NCBI GenBank assembly: GCA_009602725.1
Contig: WELB01000189.1
Span: 223,402-244,584 of the forward strand
Origin: Spirogloea muscicola
Lineage: Eukaryota > Streptophyta > Zygnematophyceae > Spirogloeales > Spirogloeaceae
Direction: 5' to 3'
Length of the DNA stretch: 21,183 nucleotides
Below the pieces are notes generated by a model that had not been told where the DNA came from, made no database searches, and worked only from the letters and a program-made list of their open reading frames with translations. Each line of letters opens with the position of its first letter. Within the stretch, counting starts at the first letter, position 1. Position numbers and translations under genes: made by a program. Below, in pieces: positions 8,463 through 16,700 of the stretch.

Positions 8463-8655
8463 CAAGAACAAAGTGCTCGCCCATTGCGGATAGGGGCTGG
8501 AAAAGCCAGCCCATAAATGAATGAACAGAGTACCAGAAGGGGGGCCAGGGGAAGCGCTAAGGAAAACAAGCACACAAAGAAGCAAAGCAGCTACGGATCA
8601 CTCAGTAACCCCTGCTAAGCAGCCGCAGATCAGAGATGCTAGGCTCCGAGATGCT
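8463..8655 (-). mobile_element. LINE 3' end, type Z, antisense (about 12 codons plus UTR)
   Basis: On the minus strand SISDLRLLSRGY and TGA are followed by the Z UTR (AGCGCTTCCCCTGG, GTACTCTGTTCATTC), a perfect hairpin GGGCTGG/CCAGCCC and the terminus CAATGGGCGAGCAC. It lies directly upstream of the plus-strand V copy. Confidence 0.75.
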
Positions 8656-9076
8656 ATGCTCCTTTTACACGGGGCCTTTGGCAGTGGCTGGTTTGATCTC
8701 CTCCAGCGGCTTGCCCGGGAGACCATTGAGCGGCGGCAGGGTTCGCCAGGCTTCAATGCTGCCGGCTCCCTCGCGCAGGTCTTTCGGATGAGGCTGGCGG
8801 TCTCGATGCAGCAATCTTTGGCTCATGCGGTCCACGCGCGCGCTGGCCGTGCTATGGCTACTGCTTCCGGGTCTCGGCAGAGCCGCTTTTCCTGCTTCGA
8901 GTTTTTCTGATTTGCTGTTGCTCACACGTGATTACTGAGCATCCATCTGCATCTCCCCCTGCACCGTCTTGCGCTTTGTAGTGTAGTACTTTTTCGGCAC
9001 TTTTTTCTTTGGCTTTGGACATTGTCCATTCTTTTTGGGTTGGCTCTGCCAGCCTCTTCTTTCTATGGGCTAGCTC
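8656..9076 (+). pseudogene. LINE ORF C-terminus and 3' UTR, type V
   Basis: The frame reads LLHGAFGSGWFDLLQRLARE, then FNAAGSLAQVFRMRLAVSMQ and HARAGRAMATASGSRQ. A frameshift near 8895-8910 precedes SDLLLLTRDY with TGA at 8936-8938. The UTR carries GTAGTGTAGTACTTTTTC, TTTGGCTTTGGACATTG, a weak hairpin (GGGTTGGC/GCCAGCC) and a degenerate terminus (CTATGGGCTAGC). The antisense tail at 672-772 is of the same type. Confidence 0.75.
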
Positions 9077-9077
9077 T

Positions 9078-9700
9078 TCTTTTCTTGCCGTCGGCTCTGG
9101 AGAAGTATAAGTTAGTGAGCTCTGCCAAAGGGGGCGGGGGCTGTAAATGGCCAGCCCAGAAAGAATGGACAAGAGGGCCGAAAGGCGTCAAAAGCACACA
9201 GCTATGCTAGAGACTACAGCGCAAGGGACCTTAGTAACCCCGAGTCAGCAGCCGCAAGTCGGAGTAACTTGCAGCTGGAAAAGAGGCAACTCGGCGAGAT
9301 CCAGAAGCAGCAGCTATAGTACGGCCTGCTAGCAAGTGCACTATGTGAGCCTGGGACCATTGGAAGGATATGGTTAGTCGCATGCGAAACACCTGGTCAA
9401 GCGACCCGGCGGAGCGTGAAGCCGGGCAGCTCACCTTGCTCTCCCTGCTGACAATTGATGGCCAGCCGAGCAAGCGGCTGCAGAAGGTCCAGCCTCCGAC
9501 TGCCAAGCGCCCTGTGCACGTCCATTGCAAGCACCAAAAATACAAGGGTGATCCGCATGTTTGCGATTTCTCCCGCTAGCAGCCTTGCCAACCGCGTGCC
9601 TTGCTTCCGTTGCCAATTTGATGGGTTGGCATAGTCGACGGAGTCGGTCTTCAAGACGTCCTCCACTTGAGGCACTGTCAGCTTGAGCGCTCTTCTGGCC
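9078..9700 (-). pseudogene. LINE ORF C-terminus and 3' UTR, type U, antisense
   Basis: On the minus strand two frames joined by a frameshift at about 9400-9430 read LAMDVHRALGSRRLDLLQPL with GEQGELPGF, then SAGSLDQVFRMRLTISFQ, LAGRTIAAASGSR and SYSDLRLLTRGY with TAA at 9233-9231. The UTR follows (GCGCTGTAGT, GCCTTTCGGCCC, TCCATTCTTTCTGGGCTGGC, CAGCCCCCGCCCCCTT). It faces a plus-strand copy of the same subfamily beginning near 9850. Confidence 0.75.
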
Positions 9701-9849
9701 ACTTCGAACGTGAGATATTCATCCGTCTTGGCTGGCCAACGGCAGCCATCGCCCTCTACTGGAAGAGTCCTTCACTAACTTGTCACAGCCCTCGCCCCTC
9801 GAGCATTTTCTTCTTTCTTCTTTCTTGTGGAAGAGCTGCTTCTTCTCCT

Positions 9850-10160
9850 CTTTCTGTGCTGTCGATGGACGTGCACGGGGCGCTTGGCAGTCGGTGGCAG
9901 GACCTTCTGCAGCGGTTTGCACGGCGGGCCATTGACAGTCGAAAAAGAATGCGGCTGCTGACCATCGTCGGCAGGGACAGCACGGTGAGTTGCCCGGCTT
10001 CGACTTGCGGCTGCTGTCTCGGGTCACTAAGCTCCCACTCGCTGTAGTTTCTTAGTTTGGCTTGATTTGGCTGTGATTTGGCGCCTTTCGGCCCCTTTTT
10101 TGGATGCATAGCTGTTTGGCTTAGGCGCTTTTCGGCTCTTTGGACCTGTCCACTCTTCTT
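9850..10160 (+). pseudogene. LINE ORF remnant and tail, type U, with internal deletion
   Basis: LSMDVHGALGSRWQDLLQRF and ARRAID (from about 9862) run into GRDST and CCCGGCTTC, then jump to a DLRLLSR end at about 10003-10023. Comparison with the antisense U copy implies that about 200 nt encoding SLAQVFRMRL to AAASG were lost. The terminal stop is lost as well. The UTR (GCGCCTTTCGGCCCC) extends to about 10160. Confidence 0.65.
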
Positions 10161-10185
10161 TGGGCTGGCCTTTTGGGCTGGCCAG

Positions 10186-10350
10186 GCTCTCTGACTTGAG
10201 GCTGCATCTTAGCAGGGGTTACTGAGTGCTTCGTAGCTGCTTTATTTCTTGTGCTTGTTTTTCTTAGCGCTTCCCAGGCCCCTTCTCGTACTTTGTTCAT
10301 TCTTTTTTGGGCTGGCATTTCCAGCCCCTATCCTCAATGGGCGAGCCCTT
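10186..10350 (+). mobile_element. LINE 3' end, type Z (about 10 codons plus UTR)
   Basis: SDLRLHLSRGY with TGA at about 10222-10224 (one extra codon relative to other copies) is followed by the Z UTR, a perfect hairpin GGGCTGG (10309-10315) / CCAGCCC (10321-10327) and the terminus TCAATGGGCGAGC (10334-10346). Confidence 0.75.
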
Positions 10351-10387
10351 CCATATCCCAGCCCCTGCCTTCTTTGGGAGAGCCACA

Positions 10388-10462
10388 TTCTGTTTGGACC
10401 TTGTTCATTCTTTCTGGGCTGGCTTTGTCCGCAGCCCCCGCCCCCTTCGGAACAGCTCACTG
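10388..10462 (+). mobile_element. LINE 3'-tail fragment, type U
   Basis: TTCATTCTTTCTGGGCTGGC, then GCAGCCCCCGCCCCCTTCGG and AGCTCACT, match the end of the antisense type-U tail at 9105-9165. No coding sequence is attached; the type-Y copy begins directly after it. Confidence 0.55.
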
Positions 10463-12168
10463 CTCACCTTCCTCCGCCAGACCCCACCACTCGGCATGGT
10501 GGTGCTTGGAGCCGCGTTGGGCTGCTGCGCATGTGGAGCAAGTTGTGGAGTCCACCCTTGAGAACCATCTCCAGACCCTCCCGGCCCTCCCCTCCTTACA
10601 GGACGCGCAGCTTGCGGTGGCATCCTCACCCGCTGTGTAGCCCAGCGTCCCACTTACCTGTTGCAGACTGTACCCCCCACCTCTGCACTAAGCGCTATCT
10701 ACTCTACCGGGGACTCCAGACTCCAACAGGCTCTTCACGGCCTGGTGGACCATCCCATGTTATCCGCCACGCCGGCTGCCATCCTACAGTGTACCCTTCC
10801 TACCAGCAAAGGCGGCCCTGGGTGCCGTCCACTGGCTCGCCTGTCCCAAGCAGCTAACATGGGTTGCTGGGCTCAAGTGGCCTCCACCATCTCCAGTCGC
10901 TCCATCCTGAGGGGCCAGGCTGTTATAGCACCCGCTATAGCGGGTGTTGCAACAGTGAACCTGCCCTTCCAGTTTTCCTTTACGGCAGCACTGCATGACC
11001 TCTCGCGCTCTCTACCAACACTTGCAGAGGGTCATGCAGATTTTGCGGCATGGGCACGCTGTTCTGACAGGAAAGCGCAGGCGCACTACACTCACGCTGC
11101 GGACGTGGCTGCCCGACTGCCCAAGGACGATGGACGTGGCTTCACCCGGCTCCTTTCCATCAGCTCCCTGGGCGCGTCTGAGTGGCTAAATGCTCTGCCG
11201 TTACACGAGTCCCTTCGGCTCACAGACACCCTGTTTCGCACAGCGCTCCACCACCACCTCGGCCTCCCCCCCCTTGCTTGGCTGGCATCCGCCAGTGCGA
11301 GTGTGGCCACATTGTCGATGACAAGCTCGATCTAGCTGCTCATATGCTGAGATGTGTTGAGGGGGGTGAGCGCATTGCCTCCCACGACTTACTCAGGGAC
11401 ACTATGTTTGGAATTGTGCGAGAGGCGGGGTATCATCCGGCGATGGAGGTGTCCGGCATCTTGCCAATCTCCTCAAGGCGCGGCAAGCCATACGTACGGC
11501 GTCTGGACGTGGTCGCCACCCCCCGGGGCGGTGGGCATCGTCTGCTCCTGGACGTGGGACTGATCGACGCAGACAAGGCTGGCGCACCCACGTCAACCGT
11601 GTCTGGCTGGGCCACGTCCAGCGCGGAGCGCAAGAAGGAGCAGCACTACCAGGACCATTCCCGAGGGGACCATCTTCATCCGTGTGCCACGATTATCTAC
11701 GGGGCTAAGGTGTAAATTGGTCCTCCCTGATCCACCATCTGGCCCGGCTGGTTGATGCGCGTCGTCGAAGTCGGGGGGGCAGCTTGGGCCACTCCAGCAT
11801 TCCGCAGGCCTTAGTTGCATATTATAGAATGCGGCTCTCTTAGTTTGCAGCGCTCGCAAGCATTGGCTCTTCATTAACGTGCAGGGCGCGCTCCAAGCGC
11901 TTCCCCTGGCCCCATTCTCGTCCTTTGTTGATTCTTTTTGGGCTGGCTTTTCCAGCCCCTATTCTCAATGGGCGAGCACTCTCTTCTGCTCCAAGTCAGG
12001 CCTCCGGCTTTTCGTGACGGCGCTCCAGCTCCCCAAGCTAGCTTGTCGGATTTGTTTGTGCTCACCCGTAGGTACTGATGTCACCTTAGGCACCTTAGTT
12101 TAGGTCTCCGTACTCTGTAGCCCTGTTTAGTTTGCCCTAAACTCTACCTGAACAATGTATCGGGCTTG
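10463..12168 (+). pseudogene. Longest LINE copy, type Y: RT thumb, zinc knuckle, nuclease-like segment, 3' UTR
   Basis: This is a 5'-truncated non-LTR retrotransposon ORF with several frameshifts. Order: GMVVLGAALG (about 10493); VEQVVESTLENHLQTLPALP (about 10527); ILTRCVAQRPTYLLQTVPP (from 10622), typical of the region after a LINE reverse transcriptase; GDSRLQQALHGLV; LPTSKGGPGCRPLARLSQAA; a zinc knuckle C-x-C-x12-H-x3-C (CECGHIVDDKLDLAAHMLRC, about 11295-11354); and a PD-(D/E)XK-like stretch (RRLDVVATPRGGGHRLLLDV). After a TAA at about 11713, shifted frames continue SSLIHHLARLVDARRRSR, YYRMRLS and SLQRSQALALH. The end is SLSDLFVLTRRY, TGA at about 12075-12077, then the Y UTR. Frame breaks fall near 10515, 10615, 11275 (after eight C), 11715 and 11840. 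It is non-functional. A Z tail is inserted at 11898-11987. Confidence 0.85.
11898..11987 (+). mobile_element. 90-nt type-Z tail insertion with 8-bp TSD
   Basis: The insert begins CGCTTCCCCTGG (Z UTR), contains the perfect hairpin GGGCTGG (11940-11946) / CCAGCCC (11952-11958), and ends with TCAATGGGCGAGC and a pyrimidine run. It is flanked by GCTCCAAG at 11890-11897 and 11988-11995. The flanks belong to the type-Y coding end. It is a clean example of target-primed integration of a tail-only transcript end. Confidence 0.85.
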
Positions 12169-12612
12169 GATTGGCGCGCCTTCCCCCTATGTGCACTACT
12201 CCGATTACCCCCAATGCGATCAGCTCCTGCCAGCAGCAAGCGACATCTATGGCTGTCTGGGTCCTCGTTTCCACAAGCTCCTTCAAAACATTGCCAATCT
12301 AGGCTACACTCGACGTGCAGATGTGTTTCCGGCTGAGATGGGCTTGCCAGCTGCATATATGTCGCTCTTGCGACGACGAGTTTCGCCCAGTTTGCAGCGT
12401 GCTCAGGCTAGTGCCTTGCCCCAGAAAGCTGGGCGAGCTCTAGTTGGTGGCAGAAGGGCTCCGTTTCTAGTAATCATGCATCGATTAGTGACCTTTATGT
12501 TTTAACCCGTGGTTATTGAGCGGGTCAATCTGCTGTAGGTTATGTAGATCTTTAGATGTGCTTGCCTTTGTACTTGGCCAATTGGCCTACATTTGTTTCT
12601 AATACACGGAAT
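12169..12612 (+). pseudogene. LINE ORF C-terminus and 3' UTR, type X
   Basis: The frame reads YVHYSDYPQCDQLLPAASDI, then YGCLGPRFHKLLQNIANLGY, MSLLRRRVSPSLQRAQASAL and KAGRALVGG. These align position by position with type W (KYSDHPVGDEFVPLAVDVHG and so on) but are much diverged, so X is an older or separate lineage. A frameshift near 12465 leads to ASISDLYVLTRGY with TGA at about 12518-12520. The UTR matches 512-612. It directly follows a type-Y tail. Confidence 0.75.
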
Positions 12613-12650
12613 TCCCTTTTCTGCCAAGAGGTACGGGGGGCTCCGGGTTC

Positions 12651-12683
12651 CTCTGCAGCACTGCGCGGCGCAGTGCTGCAGAG
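12651..12683. repeat. Perfect 16-bp inverted repeat with 1-nt spacer
   Basis: Left arm 12651-12666 is CTCTGCAGCACTGCGC, the spacer is G at 12667, and the right arm 12668-12683 is its exact reverse complement. It lies between the type-X tail and a type-W tail fragment that begins TCGTTCGCACTC. It may be a cruciform, a transcript hairpin or a fold-back from a replication error. Confidence 0.9.
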
Positions 12684-12755
12684 TCGTTCGCACTCAAGCT
12701 CCCTCAGACCTTGTCCATTCTTTTGGGCTGGCCTTTCTTTTTGGGTTGGCTTTGC
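12684..12755 (+). mobile_element. Type-W tail fragment joined to a V/Z-type hairpin fragment
   Basis: TCGTTCGCACTCAAGCTCCC, then CCTTGTCCATTCTTTTGGGC, are the W UTR, cut at its hairpin. A second tail (TTTTTGGGTTGGCTTTGCCA) follows and leads straight into the type-Z coding copy. Again the breakpoints are at the hairpin. Confidence 0.65.
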
Positions 12756-13185
12756 CAGTTCTTCCCGTTGGCCATCGACACACATGGGGCGCTGGGCGCT
12801 CGGTGGCTCGAGCTGCTCACCCAGCTCGCCCGCCACACCATCGCCCGGCGCTTCCATGGGGAGCCGGTTGACTTCCCTGCAGCCGGGTCGCTGGCGCAAG
12901 TGTATCGAATGCGCCTGGCCGTCTCGCTGCAGAGGTCCATGGCCCGGGCGCTGCACCTTCGTGCCGGCAGAGCCCTCGCTGCTGCCTCTGGCTCTGGCCA
13001 GGGGACCCACTTCCAGGAGCCCAGCATCTCTGATCTGCGGCTGCTTAGCAGGGGTTACTGAGTGTCTCGTAGCAGCTTTGTTTCTGTTACTTAGCGCTTC
13101 CCCTGGCCCCCTTCTCGTACTCTGTTCATTCTTTTTCGGGCTGGTTGTTCCAGCCCCTATTCTCAATGGGCGAGCACTTTCTTCT
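12756..13185 (+). pseudogene. LINE ORF C-terminus and complete 3' UTR, type Z
   Basis: This is the best-preserved C-terminus, open to its stop: LAIDTHGALGARWLELLTQL, HTIARRFHG, PAAGSLAQVYRMRLAVSLQR, HLRAGRALAAASGSGQGTHF, SISDLRLLSRGY with TGA at 13059-13061. The UTR (AGTGTCTCGTAGCAGC, AGCGCTTCCCCTGG, CTTCTCGTACTCTGTTC) leads to the hairpin GGGCTGG (13138-13144) / CCAGCCC (13150-13156) and the terminus TCAATGGGCGAGC (13163-13175). The intact frame and perfect hairpin suggest one of the younger insertions, but it is 5'-truncated and lacks the reverse transcriptase. Confidence 0.8.
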
Positions 13186-13186
13186 T

Positions 13187-13262
13187 TGCCAGCCCCTCTT
13201 CTCAATGGGCGAGCACCTTCTTCTTTTTCCCAGCCACCAGTCAATCTGGCCGCGCTTTCTCT
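13187..13262 (+). mobile_element. Two consecutive tail stubs (Z then W) cut at the hairpin
   Basis: Stub 1 begins CCAGCCCCTCTTCTC with terminus TCAATGGGCGAGC at 13202-13214. Stub 2 begins CCCAGCCACCAGTCAATCTG and runs to GGCCGCGCTTTC. Both start at the 3' arm of the hairpin and lack everything 5' of it. Confidence 0.7.
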
Positions 13263-13499
13263 CGCGGCGTCGCTTGCTCCGGTCCTGCTGCGGTTGTCTT
13301 TGTGCCTACAGCGGTCCCAGGCGATTGCTTTGCATCGCCGGGCTGGTCGCCTTGCAGCAGCCTCTGGTTTGCGCAGCGGGGTTGCTCTTCCTCCCCTCAG
13401 CTCAGCTGACTTGCCACTGCTGACACGGGGGGCGCCCTGCCTGCCTAGCCTTTGGCTCCGTCATGAACACCTGTGTGCATCTGGCTGGCAGTTTACAGC
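13263..13499 (+). pseudogene. LINE ORF C-terminal remnant, type T, with tail
   Basis: The frame reads SLAPVLLRLSLCLQRSQAIA, then LHRRAGRLAAASGLRSG and SSADLPLLTRG, aligning with the other LINE C-termini. The expected Tyr and stop are replaced (TRGAPC), so the frame stays open. The downstream tail (GCCCTGCCTGCCTAGCC at 13434 onward) is shared with 8317-8462. It is the last element before the DA2-like gene. Confidence 0.65.
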
Positions 13500-13752
13500 C
13501 GATTCTTCAATATCAGCAGCCGCACTCACTTCTTTTTCCTCGGGCCCGCCGCCCCCCGTCCCCGCAGAGGCCTCGGGCGGCCCGCGCCCCCGCAGCCGGC
13601 CCCGCCAGGGCACCCCCCCCCCTCCCCCGGCCCCCTCGCCGAAGCCGCCGCTCTCTGCTGCCGAGGCCGCCTCTGCGTGCCGGAGCTGTGGCGGCGCGCC
13701 CGCGCCGCTTCCTAGTGGCTCCCTCGCGCCCCGCGGCCGCCGCGCCGCTGCC
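13500..13752 (+). promoter_or_regulatory. GC-rich 5' region of the DA2-like gene
   Basis: This 253-nt stretch between the last retroelement tail and the ATG at 13753 is very C- and G-rich from about 13545 onward (runs such as CCCCCCCCC near 13613-13621). It must include the 5' UTR and probably the core promoter. No TATA box or other defined element is evident. The frame of the DA2 ATG stays open through it. Confidence 0.4.
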
Positions 13753-16700
13753 ATGGGCAACAAGCTGACGAAGCGCAGGCACTGCGTCGACGAGCGCCTC
13801 ACTCGCCCGCAGGTGCTGTGCCGCCGCCAGACCCTCTGCCTGGTCCTACAAATATTGCTCCGCATGCTCCTCTTAGTTGCCGTCAAAGCACGCAGCCGTC
13901 ATGAAGGGGGCCGCTCTTCTCCTCTCTCACAATTGTGTCTGCTGCGAGCACCCTGGGCCGGGACTAGCAGAAAAGAAAACAAAACAGCTCTTCCAAAGTA
14001 AGGCAATGGCTGTGAGAGGCCAGCGCAAAGGAATGTACAAGGCCCAGTAATCCTGGCTAGAAAGTGCTGTGACCTGCTCGCAGCGAGCAACAGGGGTGTC
14101 CGACAGTTGAGGTCGAGCACATGGCAGGCCGCTCTCATTGCCAGTATGTCTCAGCAGGCTGGCGAGGAGGAGCTAGAGCTTTCAGAGCACCCGCTTGACT
14201 GTCGTCGCTGCTGCGGGATTCTGCGCAGGGGCTGTACCTATACAGGGATCTGGACCACAGGAAGCTCCGGAAGCTCATCCTGGACGGAAAGCTGGCACCC
14301 TGCTACTTAGGCTCGGAGGAGCCTGCACTCGACCTGGAAGAGTGCCCCATTTGCTTCCTGGTGAGTGGGGGCATGCAGGCTACCTGGGCAGTACCTGGAG
14401 GGCAGGCGTGCAGAGTAGGCCACATCCTTAGAAGTTGTTATCGAGGTCCTGCCTGCAAGATTGGTCCCATGTTAGTGGCTCCTCCTGTCACTGCGTTGCC
14501 ACGAGACCTTTGAAGTCTGAGTCGAGTGGGGTCGTGAGAGGCTTATCTGCATGATGTGCAGCTGTATGTCTGGCCTATCTGCCTTCAAGAGTCGTAAAAT
14601 TGACCATCATTCAATTCGCTCACAACATGCCGCTGCTCTTCCTGTTTGAGCTGTTGACGACTGAGACTTGATAGAGGACTAGGCCGCCTGTGCGCTAGGC
14701 GGTGGCTGGGGTGGGTTTGTTTCTTGTGTGAATGCTGGCTTATGGTGTCGAAGAGTTGTGGCTGGGTGCAGCAATACCCCACCCTGAACAGGTCAAGGTG
14801 CTGCTGCAAGGCCATCTGTACAGGTCAGTGTCTGCCCCGCCTGCACTTTGTCTATTTGAGTTTTGGTCCCTTAGAGAACTAGTGATTGCACTTTGTGACA
14901 CATAACACTGCTTTCGGGTGCCATGCTCTTCGCTTGACTCCTTTTCTCGAAGCTGTCATGGACACACTGGATGAAGAAGCTCAGGGTACACTTCTGTCTG
15001 CTGACGGCAACAACAGCTCTGCACTGTCTATGGTCTCTACAGAGTGCTTCCTCCAGATGAAGCCGCCACAAGTTGCAAAGCCCACACAGTATGAATCAGG
15101 CCTTTTACTTGAAGCCAGTCATGAATTTTGGCCGAATAGGCTATGTGATTTCTCAATATCCTCTCATGCAAGGGCTATTTGCAGAGAAGTCAGCATAGAG
15201 CGTTGCTGTCCAAGGGGACAGTTCATGTCTCACTCCAGCTATCCAGTTCTGCATTTTGTTGGCACTGTTTGTAGCCAAGATTGCAAATGGTGCCTGCCTC
15301 AGGTGCCCATTCTGCAAAGCGCCTGGATATGCTGTGGAGTATAGAGGAGCGCAGACGCAAGAAGAGAAGGGTGTAGAGCAGCTAGTAAGCTCTTGCCTGA
15401 GATTGGAAGGTGGCTTCTTGTGCCCGTTATGAGGGCCGGCTGCAAGGCTGTGTTCGGCATCCATGGAGCCAAGAGCTAGGCAGGCAAGGTGGCCCTACTC
15501 GTTTGACTGGCCACTTTATGTGCAGGAGGAGCAGAAGGTGATCGAGGCTAAGATCAGGATGCGACAGCAGGAGCTCGACGAGGACAAGGAGAGGGCCCGT
15601 ACAAGAACGGACAGTGCTTCATCCATCCTGCCTATGCCACCAGTGCTCTCTGACAACCTTGCCACTGCTCCAACTTCTGAGGCCGCACCCCACGGCCCTC
15701 CTCAGCTGATGTTGGAAGCATCTCACTCGGCCTCAGGCCCCGCCTGGGGCCTGTGGTCGAGCTCTCCCAACCGTGCTGGAGCAGCAAGTGCTACGAGCGG
15801 CGGTGGGCCTCACAGCCCACATCCTGTGGCACGTGGAGTGGAGCCGGACTCCGTGTGGTCCAGGTCCGGCTTGAGAGCATCTGCTGGGGAAGTAAGAAAC
15901 CTATCGGGGCCTGGCATCCAACCGAGCCAGCTTCTCACGCAGGTTATGACTTCGCCCCGCCAAGTTGCAGCCTGCTAGCTCCCTCAGTCTGTGAGGTGGC
16001 GCATACACTGAACTTGAGCCACTCTCAAACAAACTTGTCCTTCATGCCTCGTGGCTGCCTCGTGGCTGAGGCGCATTCTGCTGCCCTGCACTCCAGAGCC
16101 ATGCAACGGCTGGCTCCCATGCGGCAGCAGCTAGGATGCAGTTTGGGCCTGGTGCACCTGCCGGAGGCGTGCTGAGCCCTCTAACTGGCAGCCATCGGCA
16201 GCGAGCGGCGTCCGTATCACAACCACTGCGGGCCGGCTCCAGGGCAGGTGCCAAAAATAACGCAAATTTCAGCAACTTCTGGCTTATTCCCATGGGGTGC
16301 TACCAAGCTTAACTCCCAGGCAAGTGACGCCATTTGTGTTTCAGAGGGGCAAGCCTCTGTGGTGGATGACCCTGACTCTTCAATTGGCATTGAGGGACAG
16401 TCACAGAGGAGGTCAGTGTGAGGCAGCTATATTTACAGTCTTATATTCAGTAGGACTTTTAGCACAGGTGTGCTCCCCCTTGTCTTCATCTTCACGTAAG
16501 CCTTCGTATTCCCATGCTGCTTGCCATACCTATCAGGAGCTATGGTGGCTATCAGGATTGCACTGTCAGCTGTGTCCTTCTTAAGGACAAGGTCAAGTGC
16601 TATGAGGGGCTTCATGGTAAGGTGGTGGCTTTGACAAGGAGTCAACCAAGTCTAGCTCTAAGTGACTACTTGTCTTGTGCACAGGTCAGAGGTATTCGAC

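Noticed and set aside
631-13214. CRISPR-like array from the repeated CTCAATGGGCGAGC motif
   Set aside because: Copies lie in both orientations at irregular distances, attached to LINE tails and in a eukaryotic context.
12556-14001. 481-codon open frame as one gene
   Set aside because: It starts at a non-ATG codon within retroelement tails, crosses LINE remnants in mixed frames and only becomes a recognisable host protein at the DA2 ATG.
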